A stretch of 64,000 nucleotides of DNA from Pedobacter sp. R20-19 (GTDB lineage: Bacteria; Bacteroidota; Bacteroidia; Sphingobacteriales; Sphingobacteriaceae), in the NCBI RefSeq assembly GCF_000708265.2, contig NZ_JCKI01000005.1:186001-250000 (forward strand), read 5' to 3'. A program made the translations under genes and the position numbers. The notes beneath the pieces are model-generated. The model ran no database searches. It saw only the letters and a program-made list of their open reading frames with translations, and was not told where the DNA came from. Shown here one piece after another: positions 36,601 through 45,673 of this stretch. The first letter of the stretch is position 1, and the number at the start of each line of letters is the position of its first letter.

Positions 36601-36655
36601 CTCATATTTTTAGTGGTCTGGAACTTAGAATTCCAAACGAAAAACTTCAAACTTA

Positions 36656-38044
36656 TTAGTAACCTAGAATCTTCAAAACCTGCTTACTATTTTGTTCCTC
36701 GCCAAAAACTTCAAAATTAAAGCTTTCATCCCGGTTTCGGCGGATCAATACATGTTTCGGACTTGGTAGCAAGCAATGATGGATACCTCCATAGCCACTT
36801 AATACTTCCTGGTAAGCACCAGTATGGAAGAAGCCTAAATACTGCACCTTACGGGTTTTAGGCATAAACACACTGTTCATATGTGCTTCCTGGTTATAGT
36901 AATCCTGACCGTCGCAGGTGATACCTCCTAAATTAACCCGCTCATATTCTGCATCCCAGTTGTTAATTGGCAATAAAATGTACTTTTGGTTTAATGCCCA
37001 AACATCAGGTAAGTTGGTGATGAAAGAACCATCTAACATTAACCAACGTTCACGATCATTTTGTTGTTTTCTACCTAAAACTTTGTACAAAATTCCTGAA
37101 GCTTCAGCAACCGTATATTTTCCAAATTCTGTAATGATGTCTGGTTCCATCACATCATGTATAGCACAAATTTCTTTAATCCTCTTTACAATTTCATTTA
37201 CCATATATTCGTAATCGAAATCGAAAACCAGTGAATCTTTAAATGGCATTCCACCACCAATATCAAGGGTATCTAAATCAGGATTTATTTTTTTGAACTT
37301 ACAATAAAGTGTTACATATTTCTCTAACTCATTCCAATAATAAGGTGAATCAGTGATCCCAGAATTAATAAAGAAGTGCAATAACTTAACACGGAAGTTT
37401 GGATTGTGAACGATTTTATTGTTATAGAAATCAATAATATCTTCCATACGTACACCTAAACGAGAGGTATAGAACTGTGAATCTGGTTGCTCTTCTGCTG
37501 CAATCCGGATCCCTAAATTACATGGTGTCTCGATGTCAACTTCATCGTCAAAAAGATTAAATTCTTCTTTGTTATCTAATACCGGGATAATGTTGGTATA
37601 TCCGTCATGCAACATATCAATAATATATTGCTTGTATTGATAGGTTTTGAAACCATTACATATAATCGTAGTATCCTTGGTTAAATGTCCTTTTTTCTCT
37701 AAAGCATCAACCATTGGCATATCAAAAGCTGAAGAAGTTTCCAGGTGAATGTTATTCTTTAATGCCTCTTCTACAATATGCTTAAAGTGTGAGCTTTTTG
37801 TGCAATAGCAGTATTTATAATCACCACGATAATTGTTTTTTAAAATGGCAGTCTGGAAAAGAATCTTCGCCTGTTGAATCTTCTTACTTACCAGCGGTAA
37901 ATAGGTGAAACGTAGGGGAGTACCATAAGTTTCAATCATTTCCATCAGGTTTAAATCCTGAAAATATAATTCATCATCTATTACATCAAAGCCTTCTTGT
38001 GGAAAGCCAACGCTTAGATCGAGAAATTCTGAATAACTCTGCAT
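36656..38044 (-). CDS. speA: Biosynthetic-type arginine decarboxylase (fold III)
   Basis: 462 residues. This is the alanine-racemase-fold PLP decarboxylase as found in Bacteroidota, shorter than the 630-residue E. coli SpeA. Lys83 in YCYCTKSSH is the likely Schiff-base residue, GGGMPF lies in the phosphate-binding loop, and EFGKYTVAEASG and ITCDGQDYY resemble the active-site segments (the Cys-Asp pair contributes the acid). It would convert arginine to agmatine, the start of polyamine synthesis. It shares an arginine theme with the deiminase, CtlX and argS genes further right. A terminator follows it. Confidence 0.88.
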   Translation of the reverse strand: MQSYSEFLDLSVGFPQEGFDVIDDELYFQDLNLMEMIETYGTPLRFTYLPLVSKKIQQAKILFQTAILKNNYRGDYKYCYCTKSSHFKHIVEEALKNNIHLETSSAFDMPMVDALEKKGHLTKDTTIICNGFKTYQYKQYIIDMLHDGYTNIIPVLDNKEEFNLFDDEVDIETPCNLGIRIAAEEQPDSQFYTSRLGVRMEDIIDFYNNKIVHNPNFRVKLLHFFINSGITDSPYYWNELEKYVTLYCKFKKINPDLDTLDIGGGMPFKDSLVFDFDYEYMVNEIVKRIKEICAIHDVMEPDIITEFGKYTVAEASGILYKVLGRKQQNDRERWLMLDGSFITNLPDVWALNQKYILLPINNWDAEYERVNLGGITCDGQDYYNQEAHMNSVFMPKTRKVQYLGFFHTGAYQEVLSGYGGIHHCLLPSPKHVLIRRNRDESFNFEVFGEEQNSKQVLKILGY

Positions 38045-38468
38045 TTAATCTTAAATAATTTTTGCAAAAATGTAATTTTAAATCGAGAATTAATCTTTAT
38101 TAAAAATATTTTTACTGTAGAGAAACGCATTAGTTTTACACAGTATGTAAGCACATCACATTTTTGAACATGGATAGGGCGGGTGAGGGTAGTTTATATC
38201 TGATTAAGCGGAATATTTCACTTAGCTATTTCCAATTTTAGCAGATCATAATATGGTAATCTGTGTATATTATTTAAACATATAAATCGCTGGAAAATAT
38301 TTTTTTAGGTTATAAAAGCAAAACCAGTGTTTCAATTAAATGTTTATCCTGCTCTCCGTTTTACTTCTCCTGATAGAAAAATCGGGATTCGTGCTCACTA
38401 AGATCAGGTTTAAATTAATCAGGTTTGTGCTACTATTAACGTTTGAATAGCGAATCTTACTATTTTGT
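38045..38468. other. 424-bp intergenic region
   Basis: AT-rich, upstream of the arginine decarboxylase gene and downstream of the lipoprotein gene. I see no gene, known RNA or repeat. Confidence 0.45.
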
Positions 38469-38822
38469 CTATTGCAGCCTGAGTATAGTTTCAGATCCTT
38501 TTATCTTAATTTCATTTTCAGACAGGATATCGAATTTAAAGGTTTGATTATCTGCCTTTACAGTTAAGTTTTTACCATTAATTTTATAGGTTCCTCTCGA
38601 AACAATATCTCCACCTGGTAAAATATCGGCTTTATTATCTGTCATTAAGGTAAGCGTGAAAGGATTGTTGTAAAAGTTGCCTGATTGGCGAACATACCCA
38701 ACTTCTACAAATTCTTTTTCATGATCTACGGTTAATTGATCTTTCTTACAGGCATTTAATATCAGCATCATAACTAAAACCAGGCTGATACGTGTTTTCA
38801 CAAAGATTAATTTAGATTTCAT
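38469..38822 (-). CDS. Hypothetical lipoprotein
   Basis: 117 residues. Lipobox LILNAC with Cys25 after a basic n-region (MKSKLIFVKTRIS). The mature part is a small beta-rich domain (ILPGGDIVSRGTYKINGKNLTVKADNQTFKFDILSENEIKIKGSETILRL), similar in pattern to lipocalin-like META/DUF domains that measure deviations such as GTYKINGKNL. The family is not securely identified and the function is unknown. Confidence 0.7.
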   Translation of the reverse strand: MKSKLIFVKTRISLVLVMMLILNACKKDQLTVDHEKEFVEVGYVRQSGNFYNNPFTLTLMTDNKADILPGGDIVSRGTYKINGKNLTVKADNQTFKFDILSENEIKIKGSETILRLQ

Positions 38823-39021
38823 GTTTTGAGTTTCTTAAGTAAACGAATGCTTCTATCTTAACGCTACATTGGATAAGTCCAGACTTTAATTTTAATGAGC
38901 TATTAATCAGTGTTTAATATATTATTTTAAATTTTTTTAAAGTAATTTTAAATTTAGATCGTCTACGCTATTAAGTAATAAGTCAATATTTAAGTAATAC
39001 TTATTTGTAATCGTCCCAATT

Positions 39022-39255
39022 ATGATCTCGATCTTTAAAACTAATATTCAGACAGGAGTTGAACTGAATAAAATTACACAACATTTAAACAATTTACTCT
39101 CTGGTGCAACCTGGAGTGTAGATTTATCTGATTCTGATAAAATTTTAAGAATTGATTCGAGCTTAGATAAAATCAGCGATGCGGTTTCTTTGTTAACTAA
39201 ATTTGGATATAATTGTGAAAATTTGCAAAATTTTTATGCACCACCAGTTTGGTAA
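39022..39255 (+). CDS. Small HMA-fold-like protein without a metal-binding CxxC
   Basis: 77 residues (MISIFKTNIQTGVELNKITQHLNNLLSGATWSVDLSDSDKILRID...). The beta-alpha-beta-beta-alpha pattern and phrases such as SVDLSDSDKILRID match small Bacteroidota proteins related to heavy-metal-associated domains, but the MxCxxC metal loop is absent. It may be a protein-interaction module. It stands alone. Confidence 0.6.
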   Translation: MISIFKTNIQTGVELNKITQHLNNLLSGATWSVDLSDSDKILRIDSSLDKISDAVSLLTKFGYNCENLQNFYAPPVW

Positions 39256-39664
39256 TTTAGATAGCAGACAGCCAACCGTCATCGTTTAGCCAGATCCATA
39301 TTGGCTGTGGCAACCTCATTGTTGCTTGTGAAGTTATAAAGTTATCTACTTCGCTAATGTGTGTGTAAATATAGCTATGATGTAGTATATCAAAAGGAGA
39401 TTGCTTCGTCGTGCCTCATCTCAATGAAGATAAAACTATTAATCCTAGAAAACGCTTTCTCTTTTAAACTGGCAAAGTTTTCATCCGCGAAGGCCAATTA
39501 AACTTCGTCAGTTGATTTATCGTCATTGCTCGGCGCTTAAAAAGTGAAAACCTAAGTTAAGATGATCTTGCCAAAACTATTACCAAAGAATGATCACAGC
39601 ATGTTCGCGGAAAGGAAGTTCAATAAGAATAATTATAGCATTAACCTACACAATGTTTAGTAGC
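39256..39664. other. 409-bp intergenic region
   Basis: No open frame or known RNA is seen. It contains a fragment resembling the dispersed repeats listed next. Confidence 0.45.
39396..39429. repeat. Fragment resembling a dispersed GATTGCTTCGTCGTGCC repeat
   Basis: The core GATTGCTTCGTCGTGCCTC followed by TCAATGA resembles the arms of short palindromic repeats that I recall from intergenic regions of Bacteroidota and other phyla. Only one arm is clear; a possible degenerate partner is the CGTCATTGCTCGGCG near 39522. Single copy in the window. Confidence 0.35.
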
Positions 39665-40243
39665 TTAACCTTTTCTTAAGTATTTAGTTAAAATCACAAT
39701 CGTTTGCCCTTCCACTTTACCTTCAATTTGTTCAGTATTATCATGTACCAAACGGATATTTTTAACTACTGTGCCTAATTTAGCGCTCAATGTCGAACCC
39801 TTTACATCCAGTGTTTTAACCAATACAACGGTATCTCCTTCATATAGACGGGTGCCATTGCTATCCTGATGAAATTCTACCGTTCCATCTGATTCATGAT
39901 CACCGGTTTTTTTAGCCCAATCAAGTGTTTCCTCATTAAGATAAAGAATATCCAGGCTGTCTGATGCCCAGCCTTCATTTCTCAATCTGCTCAGCATTCT
40001 CCATGCTACTACCTGTACCGGAGGAAATTCAGACCACATGGTTTCAGTCAGGATTTTCCAATGTGCTACATCAAGTTGTTCTGTTTTTTCAATCTGATCT
40101 AAGCAAGTTTTACAAACCAAAATACTGTTATCACTATTGGCATTGCTGGTTGGTGGAACTTCGTAAACACTCAAAGCAATTTCCTGATTGCATAATTCAC
40201 ATTTGTTACCTGAACGGGTTTGTAATTGTTGTGCTAAAGACAT
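39665..40243 (-). CDS. PhnA-like zinc-ribbon protein
   Basis: 192 residues. The N-terminal zinc ribbon has Cys15/Cys18 and Cys44/Cys47 (CELCNQ and CKTC). The C-terminal SH3-like PhnA domain is LYEGDTVVLVKTLDVKGSTLSAKLGTVVKNIRL. Despite its name, PhnA/YjdM does not break down phosphonates and its role is unsettled. It is longer than E. coli YjdM (111) because of a middle helical segment (about 50-115). Confidence 0.88.
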   Translation of the reverse strand: MSLAQQLQTRSGNKCELCNQEIALSVYEVPPTSNANSDNSILVCKTCLDQIEKTEQLDVAHWKILTETMWSEFPPVQVVAWRMLSRLRNEGWASDSLDILYLNEETLDWAKKTGDHESDGTVEFHQDSNGTRLYEGDTVVLVKTLDVKGSTLSAKLGTVVKNIRLVHDNTEQIEGKVEGQTIVILTKYLRKG

Positions 40244-40346
40244 ATTGAACCTAAATTTTCGGCGAAAGTACTAAAACTATTTGGAATAATATGAGATGAG
40301 TTTATCAAACCAATATGATAAAAATCACTTGTTGCCGAATAGCTCT

Positions 40347-41261
40347 CTACTTTTTGGGCAAATGAATCTCAGCTAACATACACCTTGCGCTACCACCGCC
40401 ATTTTTTTCTATGGTGTAAATTGGAACATAAATTAAGCGACAATAATGTTTAAGTGCGGTAATCTGTTCATCATGAAGGGATAAATATGCCTGTTCAGAC
40501 ATTACAAGTAGGCTTTCATTATTTTTGTTGGTTACCTGCAACATGTTGCCTGCAAAGTGATTCATTTGATCTAGGGTAATTTCAATAATCGTCTTCCCAC
40601 TGTTTGTGAGCTTAAGCATAACAGCCAGCTTTTCTGCTTCATTCTTGATTGAATCCAGACAGATGACTGCAAAGCGATCACCTATGCACATCATCACATT
40701 GGTGTGGTAAATCGGGAAGTTTGTACGGTCTACCGCTTGAAATGAAACGGCTTCGTAACCAGTTAACATACAAAAGTTATCCAATACTTCTTGGTCGGTG
40801 CGCACACTCAAGCAAGCATATGCAATCTTGTTTACGCGATCAAGCACCATGCTTCCGGTTCCTTCTAAAAAGGCGTATTGCATTTCATAGAAACTTAAGT
40901 CGCTTATATGATTTACTTCAAACTTTTCTTTTAGTCCCTCTAAAATATCTTTTCGGCGCTCCAAACGGCGATTTTCGGAGAACATTGGATATAGATATAC
41001 AGAACCATCTTCATGAAAGGAAACCCAGTTGTTTGGAAAAATAGAATCCGGAGTTTCAGGATTTAAGGTATCATCAACAACCGTAACATCAACATCATTT
41101 TTTCTAAGCAATTCAACAAAACCATCAAATTCTTTTAAAGCCTGATTTTGAACGTCGCTTTCTACTGATGCCTCCTGAAATTTGTTATTTGCAGCTGTTT
41201 GCTCGTTGAATTTAAAGTCAACCGGGCGGATCATTAAAAGGTGGTTGGTTATTTGGTTCAT
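40347..41261 (-). CDS. ctlX: Citrulline utilization hydrolase CtlX-type amidinotransferase
   Basis: 304 residues from ATG 41261, which sits in a tandem repeat; ATG 41234 (MIRPVDFKFNEQTAANN) is the alternative. Typical motifs of the guanidino-modifying superfamily are present: RPVDF, DSIFPNNWVSFH, EGTGSMVLDR, NHFAGNMLQV (His) and the nucleophile Cys294 in GGGSARCMLAEIHLP. CtlX hydrolyses citrulline to ornithine, CO2 and ammonia. The arginine deiminase gene lies just upstream in the same direction, which supports this role. Confidence 0.85.
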   Translation of the reverse strand: MNQITNHLLMIRPVDFKFNEQTAANNKFQEASVESDVQNQALKEFDGFVELLRKNDVDVTVVDDTLNPETPDSIFPNNWVSFHEDGSVYLYPMFSENRRLERRKDILEGLKEKFEVNHISDLSFYEMQYAFLEGTGSMVLDRVNKIAYACLSVRTDQEVLDNFCMLTGYEAVSFQAVDRTNFPIYHTNVMMCIGDRFAVICLDSIKNEAEKLAVMLKLTNSGKTIIEITLDQMNHFAGNMLQVTNKNNESLLVMSEQAYLSLHDEQITALKHYCRLIYVPIYTIEKNGGGSARCMLAEIHLPKK

Positions 41262-41276
41262 TGGTTATTTGGTTCA
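41245..41276. repeat. Perfect 16-bp tandem duplication over the ctlX start
   Basis: TTGGTTATTTGGTTCA at 41245-41260 is repeated exactly at 41261-41276. On the minus strand it contains the ctlX ATG and its first codons. It is part of a longer word-like tract (41245-41372). Confidence 0.85.
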
Positions 41277-41372
41277 ATAGTCATCAGTACATTAGTTTAA
41301 TAGTCAAATCGTTCATTGTTTATTGATTCAATAGTTATAAGTACATTAGTTCACTTGTCAAATCGTTCATTA
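41274..41372. repeat. Imperfect 43-bp direct repeat in the ctlX leader
   Basis: Two related copies (about 41274-41316 and 41330-41372) share ACATTAGTT and GTCAAATCGTTCATT, in the 190-bp gap between ctlX and the deiminase gene. Confidence 0.65.
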
Positions 41373-41452
41373 GTCAATAAAATATTGACTAACCATTAAT
41401 TTTATTACGCAAAGGTTATATACCGTGCACTAATATCCAAATAAACCAATGA

Positions 41453-42904
41453 CTAATAAACCAGATTGTCTCTTAAAATGGGTAAACTCATGCAATGGAA
41501 ACCTCCACGGGCACGTGATAATTCTGCTGAAGGCATCAAAATCAAAGTATCTGTAATGGTTTCAGCATCAGCTTTGCCACTTTCCAGGTCCTGAATTAAA
41601 TCTTTTACATCAACCACATCAAATCCCGCTGCTTTAAACGCCTCTACGGTTTTGTCGTTTCTGTCGTAACCTAAAACTACACCTTCTTTTATGGCCAGGA
41701 GATTACAGGAATCTGTCCATTGTTCTCTGGAATCGTATGGAAACTGGTTATTTCCACTGTAAATGATTTTGGTTGGTTCAGTGCTTTTTAAATCATTCTG
41801 ACTGATGTCATTTAACAAAGCCTCTACATGTTCGAAATGCTTAGGCTCCTGTGGATTTGCTTTAGTAAACTGAATGGCAGTTGTAGATTCTAATGCTTCA
41901 GGCTCTTTTAAAAAGTTAATTGGTTCGTACGGATTGTATTTTGGCGAATGCGCAATAGAATTTAAGATCACCCAGGTGTTGCGTTTAACTTGGGTAAAAA
42001 CGGTATCCAGGTGCATATAATCGCGCTTGCTAGGTATTTTAACTACCGTTACCTTCTCCACCACATCATGATCAAACAATAATTTAATCGCCTCATTGGC
42101 ACCATGTTCCGAAGTTCTTTCGCTGCAACCAATTAACACATGGTTTGGGCTTACCATCATGACATCGCCACCTTCCAATGTTGTGCTAAATGCTGGTTCA
42201 TCACCCGGGCGCAAAAAGTGCATGGTCACATCCGGGATTTCAAGTACATTCTTTTGATAATCGGCAAACAAAGGGTGATTGAAAAAGATATAACGCATTA
42301 AAAGCGTTTCACGAACACGAGCTTTTTTAGCGGGCTTATTTAATAAAATATAATTATTGATTGTAGTACCCACATCTCTGGTGAAAATTAAGTTTGGAAT
42401 GGGTGCAAAAATCATAGTATCATTCGCCAAAGTTCCTGAAATAAAGATTTCGGCAAGCTCTTTCGGATCGGTATTACCCAATTCAATTTGAACCTTATAT
42501 GTACATCCTTCAATGGCACAAACGGCAGCCACTAATTTTTTACGGATTGATTCATTCTCCAGCATCTCACTTAATAAATTCTGAATTTCAATGACCGCTG
42601 TAGAGTTGTGAAAATCGGGATGATTCGGTTTATAGAAATTTCTATTGCCTTCTTCTGAATCTATATGAGCAAGTTTTCCTTTTATTTTTTCAGGATCAAG
42701 GAAATACATTAATAGCTTGATGTAATAATCGTATTCATCCTTACGGATCGTATCCAAATGCACAATATCTTCAAAAAGCCAATCCTGCGCTTTTGAAGGA
42801 ACTACTTTCCCCAGGCCACTATCTGGACTATGAATTAATAATTTACGCAACCGACCGATTTCGGTGTTTACGCTCACTTCGAAATTTTGATTTTCTACGC
42901 TCAT
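41453..42904 (-). CDS. Arginine deiminase family protein
   Basis: 483 residues, longer than classical ArcA (about 410). Superfamily motifs are in order: LIHSPDSGLGKVVP, NLIFTRDVGTTINN, EGGDVMMVSPNHVLIGCSERT, YMHLDTVFTQV (the catalytic His) and ARGGFHCMSLPI with nucleophile Cys471. These match arginine deiminase, which makes citrulline and ammonia from arginine. No carbamate kinase or ornithine carbamoyltransferase is near; ctlX follows instead. A promoter lies upstream on the minus strand. Confidence 0.87.
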   Translation of the reverse strand: MSVENQNFEVSVNTEIGRLRKLLIHSPDSGLGKVVPSKAQDWLFEDIVHLDTIRKDEYDYYIKLLMYFLDPEKIKGKLAHIDSEEGNRNFYKPNHPDFHNSTAVIEIQNLLSEMLENESIRKKLVAAVCAIEGCTYKVQIELGNTDPKELAEIFISGTLANDTMIFAPIPNLIFTRDVGTTINNYILLNKPAKKARVRETLLMRYIFFNHPLFADYQKNVLEIPDVTMHFLRPGDEPAFSTTLEGGDVMMVSPNHVLIGCSERTSEHGANEAIKLLFDHDVVEKVTVVKIPSKRDYMHLDTVFTQVKRNTWVILNSIAHSPKYNPYEPINFLKEPEALESTTAIQFTKANPQEPKHFEHVEALLNDISQNDLKSTEPTKIIYSGNNQFPYDSREQWTDSCNLLAIKEGVVLGYDRNDKTVEAFKAAGFDVVDVKDLIQDLESGKADAETITDTLILMPSAELSRARGGFHCMSLPILRDNLVY

Positions 42905-42920
42905 GAATATTTAGTTGATG

Positions 42921-42950
42921 CAAAGCTATTTAATTTTAGAATAGTAACAA
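42921..42950 (-). promoter_or_regulatory. Promoter of the arginine deiminase gene
   Basis: Minus strand: TTG at 42950-42948, a 19-nt spacer, TAGCTTTG at 42928-42921; leader of about 10-12 nt. Confidence 0.55.
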
Positions 42951-43062
42951 GTAGTAAGTATCGAGTATCAAGATTGAGTAAGCTTCATCTTTATTTTAAT
43001 CGCCTTGTTTTTTTCGCTTTCTGCTTTAGTCTTTTCGCTTTGGTCTTTTCGCTTTCCTCTTT
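42942..43062. repeat. Word-like low-complexity tract before argS
   Basis: AGTAACAAGTAGTAAGTATCGAGTATCAAG-type words (42942-42982), then TTTTCGCTTT three times (43011-43020, 43032-43041, 43046-43055; the last two are in a 13-bp unit repeated every 14 bp). Confidence 0.65.
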
Positions 43063-43080
43063 AATAACTATTTTTACCGC

Positions 43081-44853
43081 ATGAATTTTATTATTACTGA
43101 AACACAGAAAGCTATTTTTGAGCTTTATCAGGAAGAAATTGCTGAAAGTGTGATCAATATACAGGAAACCCGTAAAGAATTTGAAGGACAGGTAACGCTA
43201 GTCGTTTTTCCAATTACCAAGCTTTCTAAGAAATCGCCAGAGCAAACCGCTAATGAAATTGGTAATTATTTGGTAGCAAATATTGAAAATGTAACCAAAT
43301 TTAATGTTGTTAAAGGCTTTTTGAATTTAAGTATCGCTGAAAGTTATTTCTTAAATCAGTTTAATTATGAAATTTTATCTGATGATTTTGGCGTTTACCC
43401 ATCCAATGGCAAAAAGGTAATGGTAGAATATTCTTCTCCAAATACCAACAAACCACTTCATTTAGGCCATGTTCGTAATAATCTGTTGGGCTATTCGGTT
43501 TCCGAATTGTTAAAGGCTTACGGTTATGATGTGGTAAAGGTTAACCTGGTAAATGATCGTGGAATTCATATTTGTAAATCGATGCTGGCCTGGCAAAAAT
43601 GGGGCAATGGAGAAACACCAGAAAGCTCAGGCTTAAAAGGTGATCACCTGGTTGGTAAATACTATGTGATTTTTGATAAGGAATTTAAAAAAGAAATCGA
43701 AGCATTAAAGGCTCAAGGTGAAACCGAAGAAGTGGCAAAGAAAAATGCACCTTTAATTAAGGAAGCCCAACAAATGCTACTCGCTTGGGAACAAGGAGAT
43801 GAAGCAGTAGTATCGCTTTGGAAAACCATGAATGAATGGGTTTACGCAGGTTTTAATGTTACTTACAAAAACCTGGGTGTAGATTTTGATAAGTTTTATT
43901 ACGAAAGTAACACTTATTTACTGGGTAAGGATACTGTTGATGAAGGTTTGGCGAAAGGCGTTTTCTTCAAAAAGGAAGATGGTTCGGTTTGGATTGATTT
44001 AACTGCTGATGGCCTGGATGAAAAACTGGTTTTACGTGCTGATGGAACTTCAGTTTACATTACCCAGGATTTAGGAACTGCCGAAATGAAACATGATGAT
44101 TTCCATATGGATGAGTCGATTTATGTGGTGGGAAATGAGCAGGATTACCATTTTAAAGTGTTATTTTTAATCCTTGAAAAACTAGGAAAAAGCTGGGCTA
44201 AAGGTTTATACCATTTATCTTACGGGATGGTGGATTTACCAAACGGAAAGATGAAAAGTCGTGAAGGAACAGTGGTAGATGCTGATGAATTAATTGAAAG
44301 CATGGTTGCAACTGCCCGGGAAAAAACGGAAGAACTCGGTAAAACAAATGATTTTCCTGAAGAAGATAAAGCAGAGCTGTATAAAAATATCGGTTTAGGA
44401 GCCTTGAAATATTTTTTGCTGAAGGTAGAGCCTAAAAAACGTTTGTTATTTAATCCTGCAGAAAGTATCGATTTTCAAGGTAACACCGGGCCTTTTATTC
44501 AGTATACGCATGCCAGAATAAAATCACTTTTGAAAAAGTCTGATTATCAGTTTGCGGTAGGTAATGATCAGTTTGCAGGAATATCAGACGTAGAGCTGGA
44601 AATGATTCTTCAACTGGCTAAATACCCATCAGAAATTGCCATTGCGGCCAAGGCTTATAGCCCGGCAAGTTTGGCAAACTATCTTTATGAACTGGCTAAA
44701 TTATTTAATAAATTTTATCATGATGTGCCACCAATTGTAAAGACGGAAGAAGGCGAAACCAAACAATTCCGTTTAAATCTTTGTAAAAAAACTGCAGATA
44801 TAATTCATGCCGGGATGTTGATTTTAGGAATTACTTCGCCAGAGCGTATGTAG
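43081..44853 (+). CDS. argS: Arginyl-tRNA synthetase
   Basis: 590 residues. The N-terminal ArgRS additional domain (1-100) is followed by the class I core with HIGH as HLGH (His127-His130 in NKPLHLGHVRNN), the KMSKS-like loop LPNGKMKSREG, and a DALR anticodon-binding domain at the end (YPSEIAIAAKAYSPASLANYLYELAKLFNKFYH). It charges tRNA-Arg. It is divergent from the arginine deiminase gene; the permease and glycosylase genes follow closely. Confidence 0.97.
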   Translation: MNFIITETQKAIFELYQEEIAESVINIQETRKEFEGQVTLVVFPITKLSKKSPEQTANEIGNYLVANIENVTKFNVVKGFLNLSIAESYFLNQFNYEILSDDFGVYPSNGKKVMVEYSSPNTNKPLHLGHVRNNLLGYSVSELLKAYGYDVVKVNLVNDRGIHICKSMLAWQKWGNGETPESSGLKGDHLVGKYYVIFDKEFKKEIEALKAQGETEEVAKKNAPLIKEAQQMLLAWEQGDEAVVSLWKTMNEWVYAGFNVTYKNLGVDFDKFYYESNTYLLGKDTVDEGLAKGVFFKKEDGSVWIDLTADGLDEKLVLRADGTSVYITQDLGTAEMKHDDFHMDESIYVVGNEQDYHFKVLFLILEKLGKSWAKGLYHLSYGMVDLPNGKMKSREGTVVDADELIESMVATAREKTEELGKTNDFPEEDKAELYKNIGLGALKYFLLKVEPKKRLLFNPAESIDFQGNTGPFIQYTHARIKSLLKKSDYQFAVGNDQFAGISDVELEMILQLAKYPSEIAIAAKAYSPASLANYLYELAKLFNKFYHDVPPIVKTEEGETKQFRLNLCKKTADIIHAGMLILGITSPERM

Positions 44854-44907
44854 GATAAGAGAATTGGAAATAGAGAATAGAGGTGCTGATCAAAAAGAGA
44901 AATTTCA

Positions 44908-45672
44908 TTGATAAATGAATTAATTTTACTTTGCCTGGCTGCTTTTGCTGCAGGTTTTATAGATGCTATTGTAGGTGGCGGAGGTTTATTGCAAACGCCT
45001 GCCACCTTGCTCATTTTACCGCATTACCCTGTTGCCACCTTATTGGGGACCACTAAAATTCCTTCTCTCGCTGGCACCACCTTAGCGGCTTTCAAATATT
45101 CTAAGCAAGTTAAATTCAACTATAAGGTATTATTGGTATGTGCTGCGATGGCTTTTATAGCAGCACTCTTAGGTGCGTTTTTGGTCAGCCGGATTGATAA
45201 TGCTGTAATAAAGCCCGTCATTCTGGCTGTGCTGATACTGGTTGCGCTCTATACTTATTTCAATAAACAATTTGGCATTCATCAGGAAAAAAATCATTCT
45301 GTAAAAAAGCAGTTATTCATGGCTGCGCTATTTGGTTTGGTTATTGGCTTTTATGATGGCTTAATTGGCCCTGGAACAGGCTCTTTTTTGATTTTGGTTT
45401 TTATTGCCATATTGGGATTTGACTTTATCGGTGCCAGCGCGCATGCAAAGATTGTAAATATAGCTACTAATATGGCTGCTATTATTTATTTCAGTTTTAC
45501 CGGGCATATTCTTTTTCAATATGCCATACCCATGGCGTTTTTTAATGTAGGTGGTGCATATTTCGGAACGCGTTTAGCTTTGCTAAAAGGCAATAGATTT
45601 GTTCGGGTATTTTTCCTAATTGTCGTATTTGGAACCATATTAAGGTTCGCTTATGATATTTTATTAAGGTAA
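44908..45672 (+). CDS. TauE/SafE family permease
   Basis: 254 residues, about eight membrane segments. The repeated family motifs are GFIDAIVGGGGLLQTPATLL near the N-terminus and GFYDGLIGPGTGSFLILVF in the second half. Members export sulfite, sulfoacetate or other organosulfur anions, or take up small anions. The start is TTG 44908, since no in-frame ATG precedes the first helix. It lies 54 bp after argS and 1 bp before the glycosylase gene, so it probably shares their transcript. Confidence 0.88.
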   Translation: MINELILLCLAAFAAGFIDAIVGGGGLLQTPATLLILPHYPVATLLGTTKIPSLAGTTLAAFKYSKQVKFNYKVLLVCAAMAFIAALLGAFLVSRIDNAVIKPVILAVLILVALYTYFNKQFGIHQEKNHSVKKQLFMAALFGLVIGFYDGLIGPGTGSFLILVFIAILGFDFIGASAHAKIVNIATNMAAIIYFSFTGHILFQYAIPMAFFNVGGAYFGTRLALLKGNRFVRVFFLIVVFGTILRFAYDILLR

Positions 45673-45673
45673 G

